A stretch of DNA of 64,000 nucleotides from JBQTGK01 sp052400665. Lineage in GTDB: Bacteria > Bacteroidota > Bacteroidia > Bacteroidales > Marinifilaceae. The translations under genes were made by a program, and so were the position numbers. The stretch is from assembly GCA_052400665.1 (NCBI GenBank), contig JBQTGK010000001.1. One strand, given 5' to 3'. Position 1 is the first letter of the stretch. The number at the start of each line of letters is the position of its first letter. The notes beneath the pieces were generated by a model. The model made no database searches and was not told the origin of the DNA. It saw only the letters and a program-made list of their open reading frames with translations. Shown here in pieces: positions 26,801-35,075 of this stretch.

Positions 26801-26957
26801 AATTTTTATGTATTATAAATACAAATATAGCATAATTTTTAGGTTGTTAGTAAAATTATTTGAGGCTGTGCTAAATCTTATGCGAACGGTAAAATAGAAT
26901 GCCTTAAATTTATTATCTTCGTACTTCGCTAAAATAAATATTACTAATTTTTTTTTA

Positions 26958-27731
26958 ATGCCTTACCGCCGATTACCAAATACAGATGCAGCACGTTTGC
27001 GTGCCTTAAAAGCCGCTTTAAGCATAAGCATGAGAGTAAATCGTTTCGATCTTGCTTATTCCTATTCTTTGTATCAAAGAATTGAGACTTTTGTTCCCCA
27101 TTACGAACTGGCAATAAGAAATTATAAACAGGCATTAAGTCAGCAGTCGAAAAAAAGTAAAGACTATAACGAAAAGCTTAGAAAAGCCAAACTATACATT
27201 TCACACTTTATTCAAGTATTAAATTTTACGATTATAAGAGGTGAACTTAAGCCAGAAGTAAGAGAATTTTATGGCCTTAAGAAAACATCAAAAGCAACTC
27301 CATCACTGCTAAAAGATAAAAAAGTAATTGAATGGGGAGAAAAATTAATTAAAGGGGAACAGGAACGCACCAGGATGGGTGGTAATCCTATATACAGCCC
27401 TTCTATTGCTTTGGTAAGAGTGAATACCGAAAATTTTAAAGAGGCTTTTGATTGCCAAAAAACACTACAAAATAACACCCATCGATTTTCAGAAAAGGTT
27501 GCGGAATTTCGCGAAAATGCTGATAAACTTGTTTTGGAACTTTGGAACGAAGTAGAACAGAAATTTGAAGATTTCCCTGATGAAATTAAACGCGAGAAAT
27601 GTAGCGAGTATGGTATAATTTATATTTGGAGAAAAGGAGAACGCGAAAGACTAGAACAACTTAAGAAAGCTGAAGAAGACAGTTTAATTTTGCCTTTTAC
27701 AAGTTCTAAAGAAATAAGTCATAAGAATTAA
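26958..27731 (+). CDS. Conserved Bacteroidota protein, unknown function
   Basis: The 257-residue soluble protein starts MPYRRLPNTDAARLRALK and is mostly helical, with KAKLYISHFIQVLNF, LPSL-like KATPSLL and the C-terminal EYGIIYIWRKGER. I recall very similar proteins across Bacteroidota with no known role. It has no signal peptide. A possible -7 box TATCTTCG precedes it near 26,925. Its last 48 bases overlap, tail to tail, the end of the CPBP protease gene. Confidence 0.8.
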   Translation: MPYRRLPNTDAARLRALKAALSISMRVNRFDLAYSYSLYQRIETFVPHYELAIRNYKQALSQQSKKSKDYNEKLRKAKLYISHFIQVLNFTIIRGELKPEVREFYGLKKTSKATPSLLKDKKVIEWGEKLIKGEQERTRMGGNPIYSPSIALVRVNTENFKEAFDCQKTLQNNTHRFSEKVAEFRENADKLVLELWNEVEQKFEDFPDEIKREKCSEYGIIYIWRKGERERLEQLKKAEEDSLILPFTSSKEISHKN

Positions 27732-28604
27732 AACAAAAATAATAGATAGGATTCCAGGTACAAAAAAGTTATCGTTCGCTCCTACTGTTTCTATTTCTTT
27801 GGGCAAATTGCCTTTACTTATAAAGTATTTTGCGAAAACTGCCAGTCCGTTATTCACTAAATGAGCAATAATTGGCACCCACAAACTTTTAGACCAAATT
27901 AAAAGATATCCGAAAAGAATACCCATTACCATTCGCGGCAACAGACCAAAAAATTGCATGTGCAAAGCGGCAAACAAAAAGGCTGTAATTACAATTCCCC
28001 AATGAACATTTTTAGTAATTTTAGAAAAGAGCCCCTGAATAACACCTCTAAATAAAAGTTCCTCTCCTAATGCAGGAATAATAGCAATTACCAAAAGATT
28101 AACCATTAAATCGGGTACAGATTTCATTTCCAAAAACTTCTCAATAACAACTTTAGCTTGTTCCTCACTGGATTTCATCCAGTTCTCTATGGATGACATA
28201 AAATCGGGTAAATGTAAATAAGAATTAATTTCGGCTAAAAAATTAATCATTGGTAGCGACACAACTATAATAATTGTAGCCAAAATAATATTTCTTAATT
28301 TAACTTTTTGCTGCAAATACAAGTACTCTTTAACCTTATGATGAACCAGATAGGCAAAAATAAATGGGGGTATAATAAACATACCTATGGAATATACCGA
28401 TTGATAAAATTTAAGAACAGAAATATTTACCATATCGCTATAAATATCGACCGATTGAGTGGCTGTTAAAATATTTATACCATAAATAAAATAAGCCAAT
28501 ACACTACCTGCAAACATGGTAAGCAGGAAAGACCCAAACACGATAATTAAACTCAGAAATAATTGAGAAATCGGCGAATATTGATTAAAAGATCCTTTTA
28601 ACAT
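27684..28604 (-). CDS. CPBP family intramembrane metalloprotease
   Basis: The 306-residue protein has about eight TM segments and the CPBP/CAAX protease motifs: EELLFRG with the catalytic Glu pair near residue 177, FAALHMQFFG with a metal-binding His, and HLVNN near the end. Family members cleave prenylated proteins in eukaryotes and are linked to bacteriocin immunity or membrane quality control in bacteria. It overlaps the convergent gene by 48 bases. A TACTTTTG promoter box lies 24 bases before its ATG. Confidence 0.9.
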   Translation of the reverse strand: MLKGSFNQYSPISQLFLSLIIVFGSFLLTMFAGSVLAYFIYGINILTATQSVDIYSDMVNISVLKFYQSVYSIGMFIIPPFIFAYLVHHKVKEYLYLQQKVKLRNIILATIIIVVSLPMINFLAEINSYLHLPDFMSSIENWMKSSEEQAKVVIEKFLEMKSVPDLMVNLLVIAIIPALGEELLFRGVIQGLFSKITKNVHWGIVITAFLFAALHMQFFGLLPRMVMGILFGYLLIWSKSLWVPIIAHLVNNGLAVFAKYFISKGNLPKEIETVGANDNFFVPGILSIIFVLILMTYFFRTCKRQN

Positions 28605-28627
28605 CTGTAATTATATTGATTGAATAA

Positions 28628-28635
28628 CAAAAGTA
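28628..28635 (-). promoter_or_regulatory. -7 box for the CPBP protease gene
   Basis: On the minus strand this reads TACTTTTG, a perfect TAnnTTTG. Confidence 0.5.
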
Positions 28636-28752
28636 AGAATACATTTGTGATAAGTAATAAGTAAAAATGATCTAATTTCTACAATAGCTAAAAATGAATA
28701 CTTTTTTACAAATTTGATCATGAATGATAGCTTTAAAAAGCTAAACTTGTAA

Positions 28753-28786
28753 TAAAAAAAACATCCATACAAGATAGCATGGATGT
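28753..28786 (-). terminator. Terminator of the outer-membrane barrel gene
   Basis: ACATCCAT (28,761-28,768) pairs with ATGGATGT (28,779-28,786), followed on the minus strand by TTTTTTT. Confidence 0.85.
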
Positions 28787-28810
28787 GTGAATGTGAAGTA
28801 TAAATATTTA

Positions 28811-29722
28811 TTAGAAAGCTTTAAATAGTGACAAGCATATTTTTCTACCTTGAGATCTGTCAACAGCTCCGAATTCAAACTGACTTCTAAGTTCCAAATT
28901 TAATTTAGCTTTAGGAAACATACAGGTTACCTCTGGACCAACTGCAAATATCTTATCTTTTACGCTAGCATCATAAAAAACATCGTTTCCTTTATCTTCA
29001 GACAATTGCCAATGCGAATAACCCGAAACCCCAACATTCCAAATTTGCTTAGAAACAATGGTTTTTCCAATTCCCCATTCAAACGTAAAATCATCACCCG
29101 GGGTCACATCATAATCTTTTTTCTCTCCATGCATTTCATATCTATTTAAAATAGATGCATGCCATGATTTCTTTGAATCAAAATAATAGGTTCCTCCGAA
29201 AGTAAACATTCCTGTCCAAAAGCTTTTCCCTGGCGAAGCTGCTTCGGTAATATCGTAACTACCCACTGGTGCTATGGTAGCCAAAGCAACAGATATATCA
29301 TATTTTGGCTTGTTCCAGGACAATAAAATTGGTTCTATTACAATATCTCCAATTCCATATTTACTATCGTTTACACCAAAGGCACCAATGCTTATGTCTG
29401 TATTTGTTGTGGGAACCAACACATGCATTCCATAATTAGCGCCAAATATTACATCTTCCCATACATAAAGAAAACGATGAACGTTGGCAAATACATTTAC
29501 ATCAAAATCAATTTCGGATTTATTACCGTCTCCATCGTAATACGAATCGGCCGAATAAAATACATTGTGCATTATATAATAAAAACCTGGAGGAGGAAGT
29601 GTTCCAACTTTTATTCCCTGCACTCCGGGTGAATAATGTCCTGTTTCCTGACTAAACAATTTCGCAGATACTAAACTTAGTAATAGCGAGAATAAGATTA
29701 CTAATGATACTTGTGTTTTCAT
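28811..29722 (-). CDS. Outer-membrane beta-barrel (phenol MetA-type)
   Basis: The 303-residue product has a signal peptide (to about residue 25) and alternating beta strands. It resembles the family named for the meta-pathway of phenol degradation, outer-membrane channels for small hydrophobic or aromatic molecules. Supporting patterns are GTLPPPGFYYIMHNVFY, GIGDIVIEPILLSW, LATIAPVGSYD, a strand-rich middle and a C-terminal aromatic residue typical of barrels. Its place at the end of the reductive dehalogenase cluster suggests uptake of an aromatic or organohalide substrate. This is inference; the promoter is not clear and it could be transcribed alone. Confidence 0.75.
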   Translation of the reverse strand: MKTQVSLVILFSLLLSLVSAKLFSQETGHYSPGVQGIKVGTLPPPGFYYIMHNVFYSADSYYDGDGNKSEIDFDVNVFANVHRFLYVWEDVIFGANYGMHVLVPTTNTDISIGAFGVNDSKYGIGDIVIEPILLSWNKPKYDISVALATIAPVGSYDITEAASPGKSFWTGMFTFGGTYYFDSKKSWHASILNRYEMHGEKKDYDVTPGDDFTFEWGIGKTIVSKQIWNVGVSGYSHWQLSEDKGNDVFYDASVKDKIFAVGPEVTCMFPKAKLNLELRSQFEFGAVDRSQGRKICLSLFKAF

Positions 29723-29779
29723 AGGTTTTAGGTTTAATTACTTAATGTGAGTAAAAATAATTATGAACTATACATCGTA

Positions 29780-29863
29780 TTAAAAATTTAGCAGATTTTG
29801 AATATTTGTTTTTAATAATGAAATAATTAGCAGCATACATATTAGTACAACCGCTATGGTCAT
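29780..29863 (-). CDS. Possible 27-residue single-helix peptide
   Basis: From ATG 29,863 the frame reads MTIAVVLICMLLIISLLKTN and ends IQNLLNF. One hydrophobic helix and a short polar tail are visible. It starts nine bases after the stop of the NosR/RdhC-like gene, in the same direction. Respiratory complexes often have such tiny subunits, but a frame this short in AT-rich DNA may be chance. Confidence 0.3.
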   Translation of the reverse strand: MTIAVVLICMLLIISLLKTNIQNLLNF

Positions 29864-29871
29864 TATTTCGC

Positions 29872-31056
29872 TTATGCTTTTATTTTTTTGCTCTTCCATT
29901 TGTTAAGTATCAATCGTCTAATATTTGTAAAATGATCGGTTACAGGCCCTAAGGGACATAAGTAGTTACACCAGGGTCTCTTTATAAATACAGAAGAAAC
30001 CAAAACAACTCCAAGTATTGCAAATTGTAAACTGCTACCTGTAAGTTTAAAAAGTGTACCAAATATTTCGTAACTGGTAACGCCAGGATTTCTTAACAAT
30101 AATGCAGTAACAATAGCAAATAGTGTGAGTGCTCTTAATGCCCATTTAAATACATTCTTAAATTTCCCTACTGAACGGTTTTTTGCACCCCCAACTAAAC
30201 CCATGCACTCTTGTGCTGCACCAAAAGGACAAAACCAAGAACAGTATGCATTTTTATTATCGATAGTGAAAACAAAGAAAACCCCACCCAAAAGTAAATA
30301 CCAATACAAATGAGAATGTAAGGGAGGAAAATAGCCTAAAAGCAACTGGTTAATCATAGAAAGTGTAAACGGTTGATTGAATGAAAATCCAATTACAAAC
30401 AAACCAGCAAGCATTGTTCCCCAACGAGCAATTTTTGTGTACTTAAATGATTTTTTATGAGCAATATAACCCACTAAAAAAAGCAAGAGTAATGCAATTT
30501 CAGGAATTCCAAATTTTATAGATGGCCTTATCTCTTTAGGAACATGTAAACCAAGCACTTTGGCTGCTACAAAACGATTCCCTTTTTTTGAAGCTTCGAC
30601 TATAGCACGCGACGAATAGGTGGCACTGGAAATACCATCTATGCCTTTTCCTAGCGAATATTCCTCATCATAAGTTTTACCAATAATTTTATCGAGAAAT
30701 TTTTTATCCAATACCTTCTCAAGATAAGAAGGTGTTTCTTTTGAATTAATAACTGCCAAATTAGATATACATCCTGTTGAATCGACAACCACAGCCATTT
30801 GTAAAGGACCACCATAGCCCATTGACGACTCTATTGTTAGGTAAGCAAAATTCTCGCCTTCTTCATTATATAATTTGTAAGTTGAATTGTCAATTTCTTC
30901 CAACTTTATAATCTCAGGCATTTTTTCCTTAATACTTAAAAGAATATCTGAATTCTCAAGTTGTCTACCTGCAAACCAGGCAATTACTATTATAATCATG
31001 GCAATGATAGCCATTGCTGTTTCTAATTTCTTTTTTTTTGTTTTATTCTTACACAT
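29872..31056 (-). CDS. NosR/RdhC-like FMN-binding membrane Fe-S protein
   Basis: The 394-residue membrane protein has an N-terminal helix, a periplasmic FMN-binding domain (about 40-165, with covalent-FMN motif SSATYSS), about five TM helices and two cytoplasmic Cys motifs, CSWFCPFGAAQEC and CNYLCPLGPVTDH. This is the domain order of NosR/NirI and of RdhC, which is encoded in many reductive dehalogenase operons. It can move electrons between quinol or ferredoxin and a periplasmic acceptor. Downstream of a ferredoxin, a flavin reductase and rdhAB, an electron feed to RdhA is the natural reading. RdhC function is not firmly established in any organism. Confidence 0.85.
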   Translation of the reverse strand: MCKNKTKKKKLETAMAIIAMIIIVIAWFAGRQLENSDILLSIKEKMPEIIKLEEIDNSTYKLYNEEGENFAYLTIESSMGYGGPLQMAVVVDSTGCISNLAVINSKETPSYLEKVLDKKFLDKIIGKTYDEEYSLGKGIDGISSATYSSRAIVEASKKGNRFVAAKVLGLHVPKEIRPSIKFGIPEIALLLLFLVGYIAHKKSFKYTKIARWGTMLAGLFVIGFSFNQPFTLSMINQLLLGYFPPLHSHLYWYLLLGGVFFVFTIDNKNAYCSWFCPFGAAQECMGLVGGAKNRSVGKFKNVFKWALRALTLFAIVTALLLRNPGVTSYEIFGTLFKLTGSSLQFAILGVVLVSSVFIKRPWCNYLCPLGPVTDHFTNIRRLILNKWKSKKIKA

Positions 31057-31163
31057 TGTAGTTAATTCTAATAGATGCTATCACAAAAATTATTATTGTT
31101 TCCTAGCGATTATACAAAGCGCATTATTTCATCAATCCTTTCCCCTGTAGCGGATTTAGCATT

Positions 31164-31646
31164 CTAAAATTTCTTCTCTAAATTTCTAAACTGATTAATT
31201 ATTACTTTCCTATAATTCCAAAGGTGAATAACAAAAATAAGTAGGAGTAACAATCCGAGTTTGTTGTGGATTCCACCTAATATTTTAGCCATATCAGTAT
31301 CAGGAAAAATAAATGCTGCACTAAATGCAGTTAACATACATAACGAGAATGTAATAAATAAGAGTAAGTTCGAGATTTTATATTTATCCTTAAGCTTTAA
31401 TGTAAAAAGCTTCTTTACCCAATCTGTTTTTACAAACAGATGAAGTAGTAGCAAGGGAGTAGATAGTATTGCCAGTATCTTATGAAATGGAAACCAGAAA
31501 TGTGCGTCAAATCCCATTAATGTAGAATCTAGAGGTGATCCCGTATGATATTTTAGCAAAATAACACCTGTAGCCAATAAAATAATAAAAGGCAGTAGGG
31601 CAATTGCATAAATGTAAAAACGTGTTTTATTAACTGATATATTCAT
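31164..31646 (-). CDS. DUF4405-like membrane cytochrome-type protein
   Basis: The 160-residue protein has four TM helices. Paired histidines (FWFPFHKILAIL, LLLHLFVKTDW, GGIHNKLGLLLL, FVIHLWNY) are placed for heme binding as in cytochrome b561-like and DUF4405 proteins. It starts two bases after the ferredoxin stop, so the two are co-translated. It probably carries electrons across or within the membrane between the cytoplasmic ferredoxin and the NosR/RdhC-like protein. Heme binding is inferred from His positions only. Confidence 0.75.
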   Translation of the reverse strand: MNISVNKTRFYIYAIALLPFIILLATGVILLKYHTGSPLDSTLMGFDAHFWFPFHKILAILSTPLLLLHLFVKTDWVKKLFTLKLKDKYKISNLLLFITFSLCMLTAFSAAFIFPDTDMAKILGGIHNKLGLLLLLIFVIHLWNYRKVIINQFRNLEKKF

Positions 31647-31648
31647 AC

Positions 31649-31957
31649 TTAATTAATTTCAACTTTATGAATAGCAAATTCGTGACATTCTTTCATACAC
31701 AATCCGCAAGCGATACATAAATCAGAATATAAGAAAGCCTTTTTCTTTCCCTTTATTTTAACTTTTAAGCGTCCTTTAAAGGGTAACTTTTTAATTTGAT
31801 CATCGCTTAACGTAATCATCTTAATTGCTGTTTGCGGACAAACATCAATACATTTTCCACAGCCATCACAGGATATCTCGTCAATACGAATTACTCCATT
31901 TTTAATACTTAACTCCTGCTCAATTTTACGGGCAATAATTCTCTGTTTACAATTCAT
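31649..31957 (-). CDS. 2x[4Fe-4S] ferredoxin
   Basis: The 102-residue soluble protein has two cluster motifs, CDGCGKCIDVCPQ and CIACGLCMKECHE; the second lacks the usual Pro. A short insertion rich in Lys lies between them. It starts ten bases after the reductase stop. It likely accepts electrons from the flavin reductase and passes them to the membrane partners of the dehalogenase. Confidence 0.9.
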   Translation of the reverse strand: MNCKQRIIARKIEQELSIKNGVIRIDEISCDGCGKCIDVCPQTAIKMITLSDDQIKKLPFKGRLKVKIKGKKKAFLYSDLCIACGLCMKECHEFAIHKVEIN

Positions 31958-31966
31958 TATTACGTT

Positions 31967-32662
31967 TTAGCGTTTATCAAAAACAATATTTTTACTGGCA
32001 ATATTTTTTTCAAGTAAATAGTCTCCAATAGATTTATTAAACTCCTTTGAACCAACTACATAATAAACATTTTCACAATTATTAATATGCTGATTAATAG
32101 ATTCATATAAATTATCTCTATTGCAAACCAGTACATTTTTTATCTTTTCTGCAGAAAAACTCTCCAACTCATTTTTATATACAAAATTTCCCGAACGATC
32201 GATATTAATATTAGTGATAGGAAAAACTTGTGATGAATTTTTGAAAATAGTTAGAATTAGAGGCCTAAAAGTGGCTATTCCAACTCCCATACTTATTAAC
32301 ACAATGGGTTTATCGAACTTTTGCTTTTTAAAATGATTCCCTATTTTAAACATCCTAATCTGATCTCCAATTTTGAGCTTTAGTAGGGCTTGCTTAAACT
32401 TTGATGGATTCTGACGAATTCGAGTTGTAAAGCCAATCAGTTTTTCATCTGGATGGCTCATAATTGATAATTCCCGTAAGCTTTCTTTATTTACTTTTTC
32501 TCCATTCTGCAAATCTGAACTTAAAAAATGGGCATAAGCTCCGGGCTCCCATTTAATCTTTTCGGGAACCGAAAATTTAAACGTATAAGTATCCGAAGAT
32601 TCCATTTCAATTTTAATTAATGTAATCGCTGTTGAAATACGTTTAACAATTGTTGTAATCAT
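31967..32662 (-). CDS. Ferredoxin-NAD(P)H reductase-like flavoprotein
   Basis: The 231-residue protein resembles the FNR superfamily: an FAD-binding beta-barrel (about 1-100, WEPGAYAHFL and LRELSIMSHP matching the RxYS-type FAD motif) and an NAD(P)-binding half (ISMGVGIATFRPLI, YYVVGSKEF near 210). No Fe-S cluster is fused to it. It is first of a tight set with ferredoxin and DUF4405-like genes, and follows rdhAB on the same strand. It probably exchanges electrons between NAD(P)H and ferredoxin. The direction is not deducible. Confidence 0.85.
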   Translation of the reverse strand: MITTIVKRISTAITLIKIEMESSDTYTFKFSVPEKIKWEPGAYAHFLSSDLQNGEKVNKESLRELSIMSHPDEKLIGFTTRIRQNPSKFKQALLKLKIGDQIRMFKIGNHFKKQKFDKPIVLISMGVGIATFRPLILTIFKNSSQVFPITNINIDRSGNFVYKNELESFSAEKIKNVLVCNRDNLYESINQHINNCENVYYVVGSKEFNKSIGDYLLEKNIASKNIVFDKR

Positions 32663-32723
32663 ACTAATAATTTAAAATTCCCAATACACTATAAATGTTT
32701 ATAATGATTTAAAAAGTTTCATC

Positions 32724-32774
32724 TTAAAAATAAACCTGAGTCTAATATTTTTAATAGCTTATCAAACTCAGGTT
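32724..32774 (-). terminator. Hairpin between rdhB and the reductase gene
   Basis: AACCTGAGT (32,733-32,741) pairs with ACTCAGGTT (32,766-32,774), with a 24-base loop, followed on the minus strand by TTTATTTTTAAG. It could terminate or attenuate rdhAB relative to the downstream electron-transfer genes. Confidence 0.6.
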
Positions 32775-32791
32775 ACGACTCTAACTGTATA

Positions 32792-33106
32792 CTAATTATT
32801 TAACACTTTATTTTTAACAATCCTCTTACTTAAGGATCTGTATAGCAATACTACCATTATTAAAATTGGTATACCCATAAATACAAGGGTAAGCCAAGCA
32901 GCACGAGGTTCATGCTCTTGGAAGGATGCAATAAAAGTTTGCCCCAGAAACATGAATGTTACAAAAGACAGGATTAATAAAATCCACTCAAACCATTTTA
33001 GTTTTAAAGAAATTTTTTTGAGATAATGCCATATCAATACAGCACCTCCACCCATTAAAAAACCAACTAAAATATACCAGAACCAAATCCAAGTAATTAA
33101 TCTCAT
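32792..33106 (-). CDS. rdhB: Reductive dehalogenase membrane anchor (RdhB/PceB-like)
   Basis: The 104-residue protein has three TM helices and the conserved exoplasmic stretch GQTFIASFQEHEPRAAWL, with Glu residues as in PceB/CprB. RdhB holds the exported dehalogenase at the outer face of the cytoplasmic membrane. Length and topology are exactly those of the family. It is downstream of rdhA on the same strand, but the 168-base gap is much longer than the usual tight rdhAB spacing and holds repeats. Confidence 0.85.
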   Translation of the reverse strand: MRLITWIWFWYILVGFLMGGGAVLIWHYLKKISLKLKWFEWILLILSFVTFMFLGQTFIASFQEHEPRAAWLTLVFMGIPILIMVVLLYRSLSKRIVKNKVLNN

Positions 33107-33274
33107 TTTTTTTAGATTTTTAGATTTGATATATGAGATTTAAGATGATATACACCTATTTCTTCTATCCTATAAATCAAATCTCTATTTGTATATTAAT
33201 TAATGCCAATCGAGCCAATAGCTCGGTAGAGAGATACAAAATTATAAATCTCACATCTGATAAATTAAACCTTT
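33107..33274. repeat. Repeat-rich spacer inside rdhAB
   Basis: The gap contains AGATTT/GAGAT words on the rdhB side (33,114-33,146), matching inverted words on the rdhA side (AATCTCACATCTG near 33,245-33,257), and a central hairpin CGAGC-CAATA-GCTCG (33,208-33,224 region). It resembles the repeat between sdhA and sdhB. Confidence 0.55.
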
Positions 33275-34711
33275 TTAAGACCGTGATTTATCAAGACCTA
33301 ATAAAGGAATATCCATTGGATCAAGATCCCATGGTGTTTTACTTAAATCGGGCTCTGCACCATAACCAAATACATCATCCATTTTTCTGATTGCGGCATT
33401 TAACTGAGGTGCTGATCCTATTGATAAACGAATGAGATCGTGCAATACGGCTTCGTCGAATTTTGTAAATGGACAAACTGACTGACAGCGGCTGCAATCG
33501 GGCTCTCCACCCAACATATAGGTATAACATTTTTTACTGTCCATATACCACCCTTTTATCCCTTCGGCCTGACATGCAGCCTGTCCACCCCAGAATGGTT
33601 CATCTTCCATACTAATGGCTCCTGAAGGACACATTTCGGCACATTTTTTACATGCAACACAAAATTTTGAAATTCCGGCATCAATTGGTTTTGTTACCGC
33701 CAATGGCATATCGGTAATGGTGACCATCACTGTTCTGATATTGGTTCCCCACTGAGGACTAACCAGGATTCCAGCTCTTCCGTACTCTCCCATTCCCGAC
33801 ATCACACCAAAACCTACCAAACGACCTATAGATTCGGTATCTCCACCATAAGCCTGGTATCCTAAGCCTCTTAAAAAGACACTTAATCTATTACCAAAGA
33901 TATTTGCTCTTGAATAACTCATGGTATTACTTGATGCCCAACTCATACGCTCGGTATATTGCTGCATCCACAATGATTGTGGTATTACAGAACAAACAGC
34001 CCATAAATCTTTATCTGGTAACACGTATTTATTTTTTTCCGGATCTGCGTATCCTTTTTCAACGTTTTCAAATTTGATTTTGCCCCAAAGTAATTTCTTT
34101 GTTCTTTCATCAAGTTTAACAAAACCCATATCAGCAGCTCCCATAATTCTTCCTGCAGTTCTTAGCATTCTGGAATTTTCTTCGGGTGTACCTTTATGCT
34201 TGGGAACTCCATAATCTTCAGGAGTATAAAACATAGTTGGATGTTCCCATTGAGGATTGGCTTTTACATCTGCTCCCGTCCATGGCGGAGCCAAATCAGC
34301 TCCTGAGCGTCCGCCCCATCCCCAACAATTGGCATCGGCCAAAGCTCTGTCTTTTAAAGAAAGACCCGGAACATTGTCCTGGACATTTTTTTTGGTTGAT
34401 GCAATATTTCTTTTATAAATTTCGAAGTACTCCTTTGGGTTTTCCCAGGAAGCAGGGTTAAATAATGTTTTTTCCGGCCCCTCAAAAATTTCCATATTAT
34501 CCCAATCGATTTTTACGGTTGGTTCATCTACTTCTTTAACCCAGAAGGGTAATTTTCGCTCGGCTAAAGGAGAAGCCATCATTTCATCCAGATCTTTAAA
34601 GCCTGCTGCACTAACTCCAGCCGCACCTAACCCAACTGCACCAGCTCCTAAACCTAACATTTTCATGAAATCTCTTCTGCCTACCGTTGAATGATATTTT
34701 TTCTTTGCCAT
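33275..34711 (-). CDS. rdhA: Tat-exported reductive dehalogenase
   Basis: RdhA removes halogen atoms from organohalides using corrinoid and Fe-S clusters, as a terminal respiratory reductase. From ATG 34,711 the protein has 478 residues; an in-frame TTG 24 bases earlier is not needed. A twin-arginine signal GRRDFMKMLGLGAGAVG begins about residue 11. The C-terminal half shows GVMSGMGEYGRAGILVSP, then CVACKKCAEMCP and CSRCQSVCPF for two [4Fe-4S] clusters (the last Cys-rich motif is preceded by MLGGEPD). SYSRANIFGNRLSVFLRGLGY is typical of the family. The substrate is unknown; marine bromophenols are plausible. No CprK-type regulator adjoins, but two AraC-type genes are close. Confidence 0.92.
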   Translation of the reverse strand: MAKKKYHSTVGRRDFMKMLGLGAGAVGLGAAGVSAAGFKDLDEMMASPLAERKLPFWVKEVDEPTVKIDWDNMEIFEGPEKTLFNPASWENPKEYFEIYKRNIASTKKNVQDNVPGLSLKDRALADANCWGWGGRSGADLAPPWTGADVKANPQWEHPTMFYTPEDYGVPKHKGTPEENSRMLRTAGRIMGAADMGFVKLDERTKKLLWGKIKFENVEKGYADPEKNKYVLPDKDLWAVCSVIPQSLWMQQYTERMSWASSNTMSYSRANIFGNRLSVFLRGLGYQAYGGDTESIGRLVGFGVMSGMGEYGRAGILVSPQWGTNIRTVMVTITDMPLAVTKPIDAGISKFCVACKKCAEMCPSGAISMEDEPFWGGQAACQAEGIKGWYMDSKKCYTYMLGGEPDCSRCQSVCPFTKFDEAVLHDLIRLSIGSAPQLNAAIRKMDDVFGYGAEPDLSKTPWDLDPMDIPLLGLDKSRS

Positions 34712-34998
34712 TTTGTAACTGTTTTTATTCAACACCTAATTCATTTGTCTGAGAAACTTCCTCATGTACACAAAACTAAGTGCCTTAGTCAATATTAATA
34801 AGATGCTAAAAGCGGATTATATGGTACTTTTCAACGGGATACAAAGATTTATTTAATAAACACCTGTAAATCAAATGGTATGATGGAACTCTATAAAAAG
34901 GCAAATTGTATTTTTCGAAAGCAGGAATTATGAATGATATAAAATGAGAGCAAACAAAAGTCTGGTTTAATTTCTAATTGGCAGTAGACCATTTTCAC
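34712..34998. other. Region upstream of rdhA
   Basis: AT-rich region of 287 bases without a supported gene. CAAAGATT at 34,842-34,849 (AATCTTTG on the minus strand) resembles the CATCTTTG box shared by the two operator regions nearby, about 130 bases before rdhA. No B12-box was seen. Confidence 0.35.
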
Positions 34999-35037
34999 TA
35001 AAAAAACCTATCCGGGATAACAATCCCAAATAGGTTT
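34999..35037 (-). terminator. Strong terminator of the OsmC-like gene
   Basis: AAACCTAT (35,004-35,011) pairs with ATAGGTTT (35,030-35,037), with an inner GGGAT/ATCCC stem, followed by a run of T on the minus strand. Confidence 0.9.
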
Positions 35038-35075
35038 CAGTGATTTTTCACTGTAAGAACAGAAAATATTTAGTA

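Noticed and set aside
27684..28604. Reading the CPBP protease as a phage-defence (abortive infection) gene
   Set aside because: The family includes so-called Abi proteins, but the neighbours here are ordinary chromosomal genes with no defence context.
34712..35000. Possible cobalamin riboswitch ahead of rdhA
   Set aside because: Looked for because RdhA needs corrinoid; no B12-box or the expected multi-stem layout could be recognised by eye.
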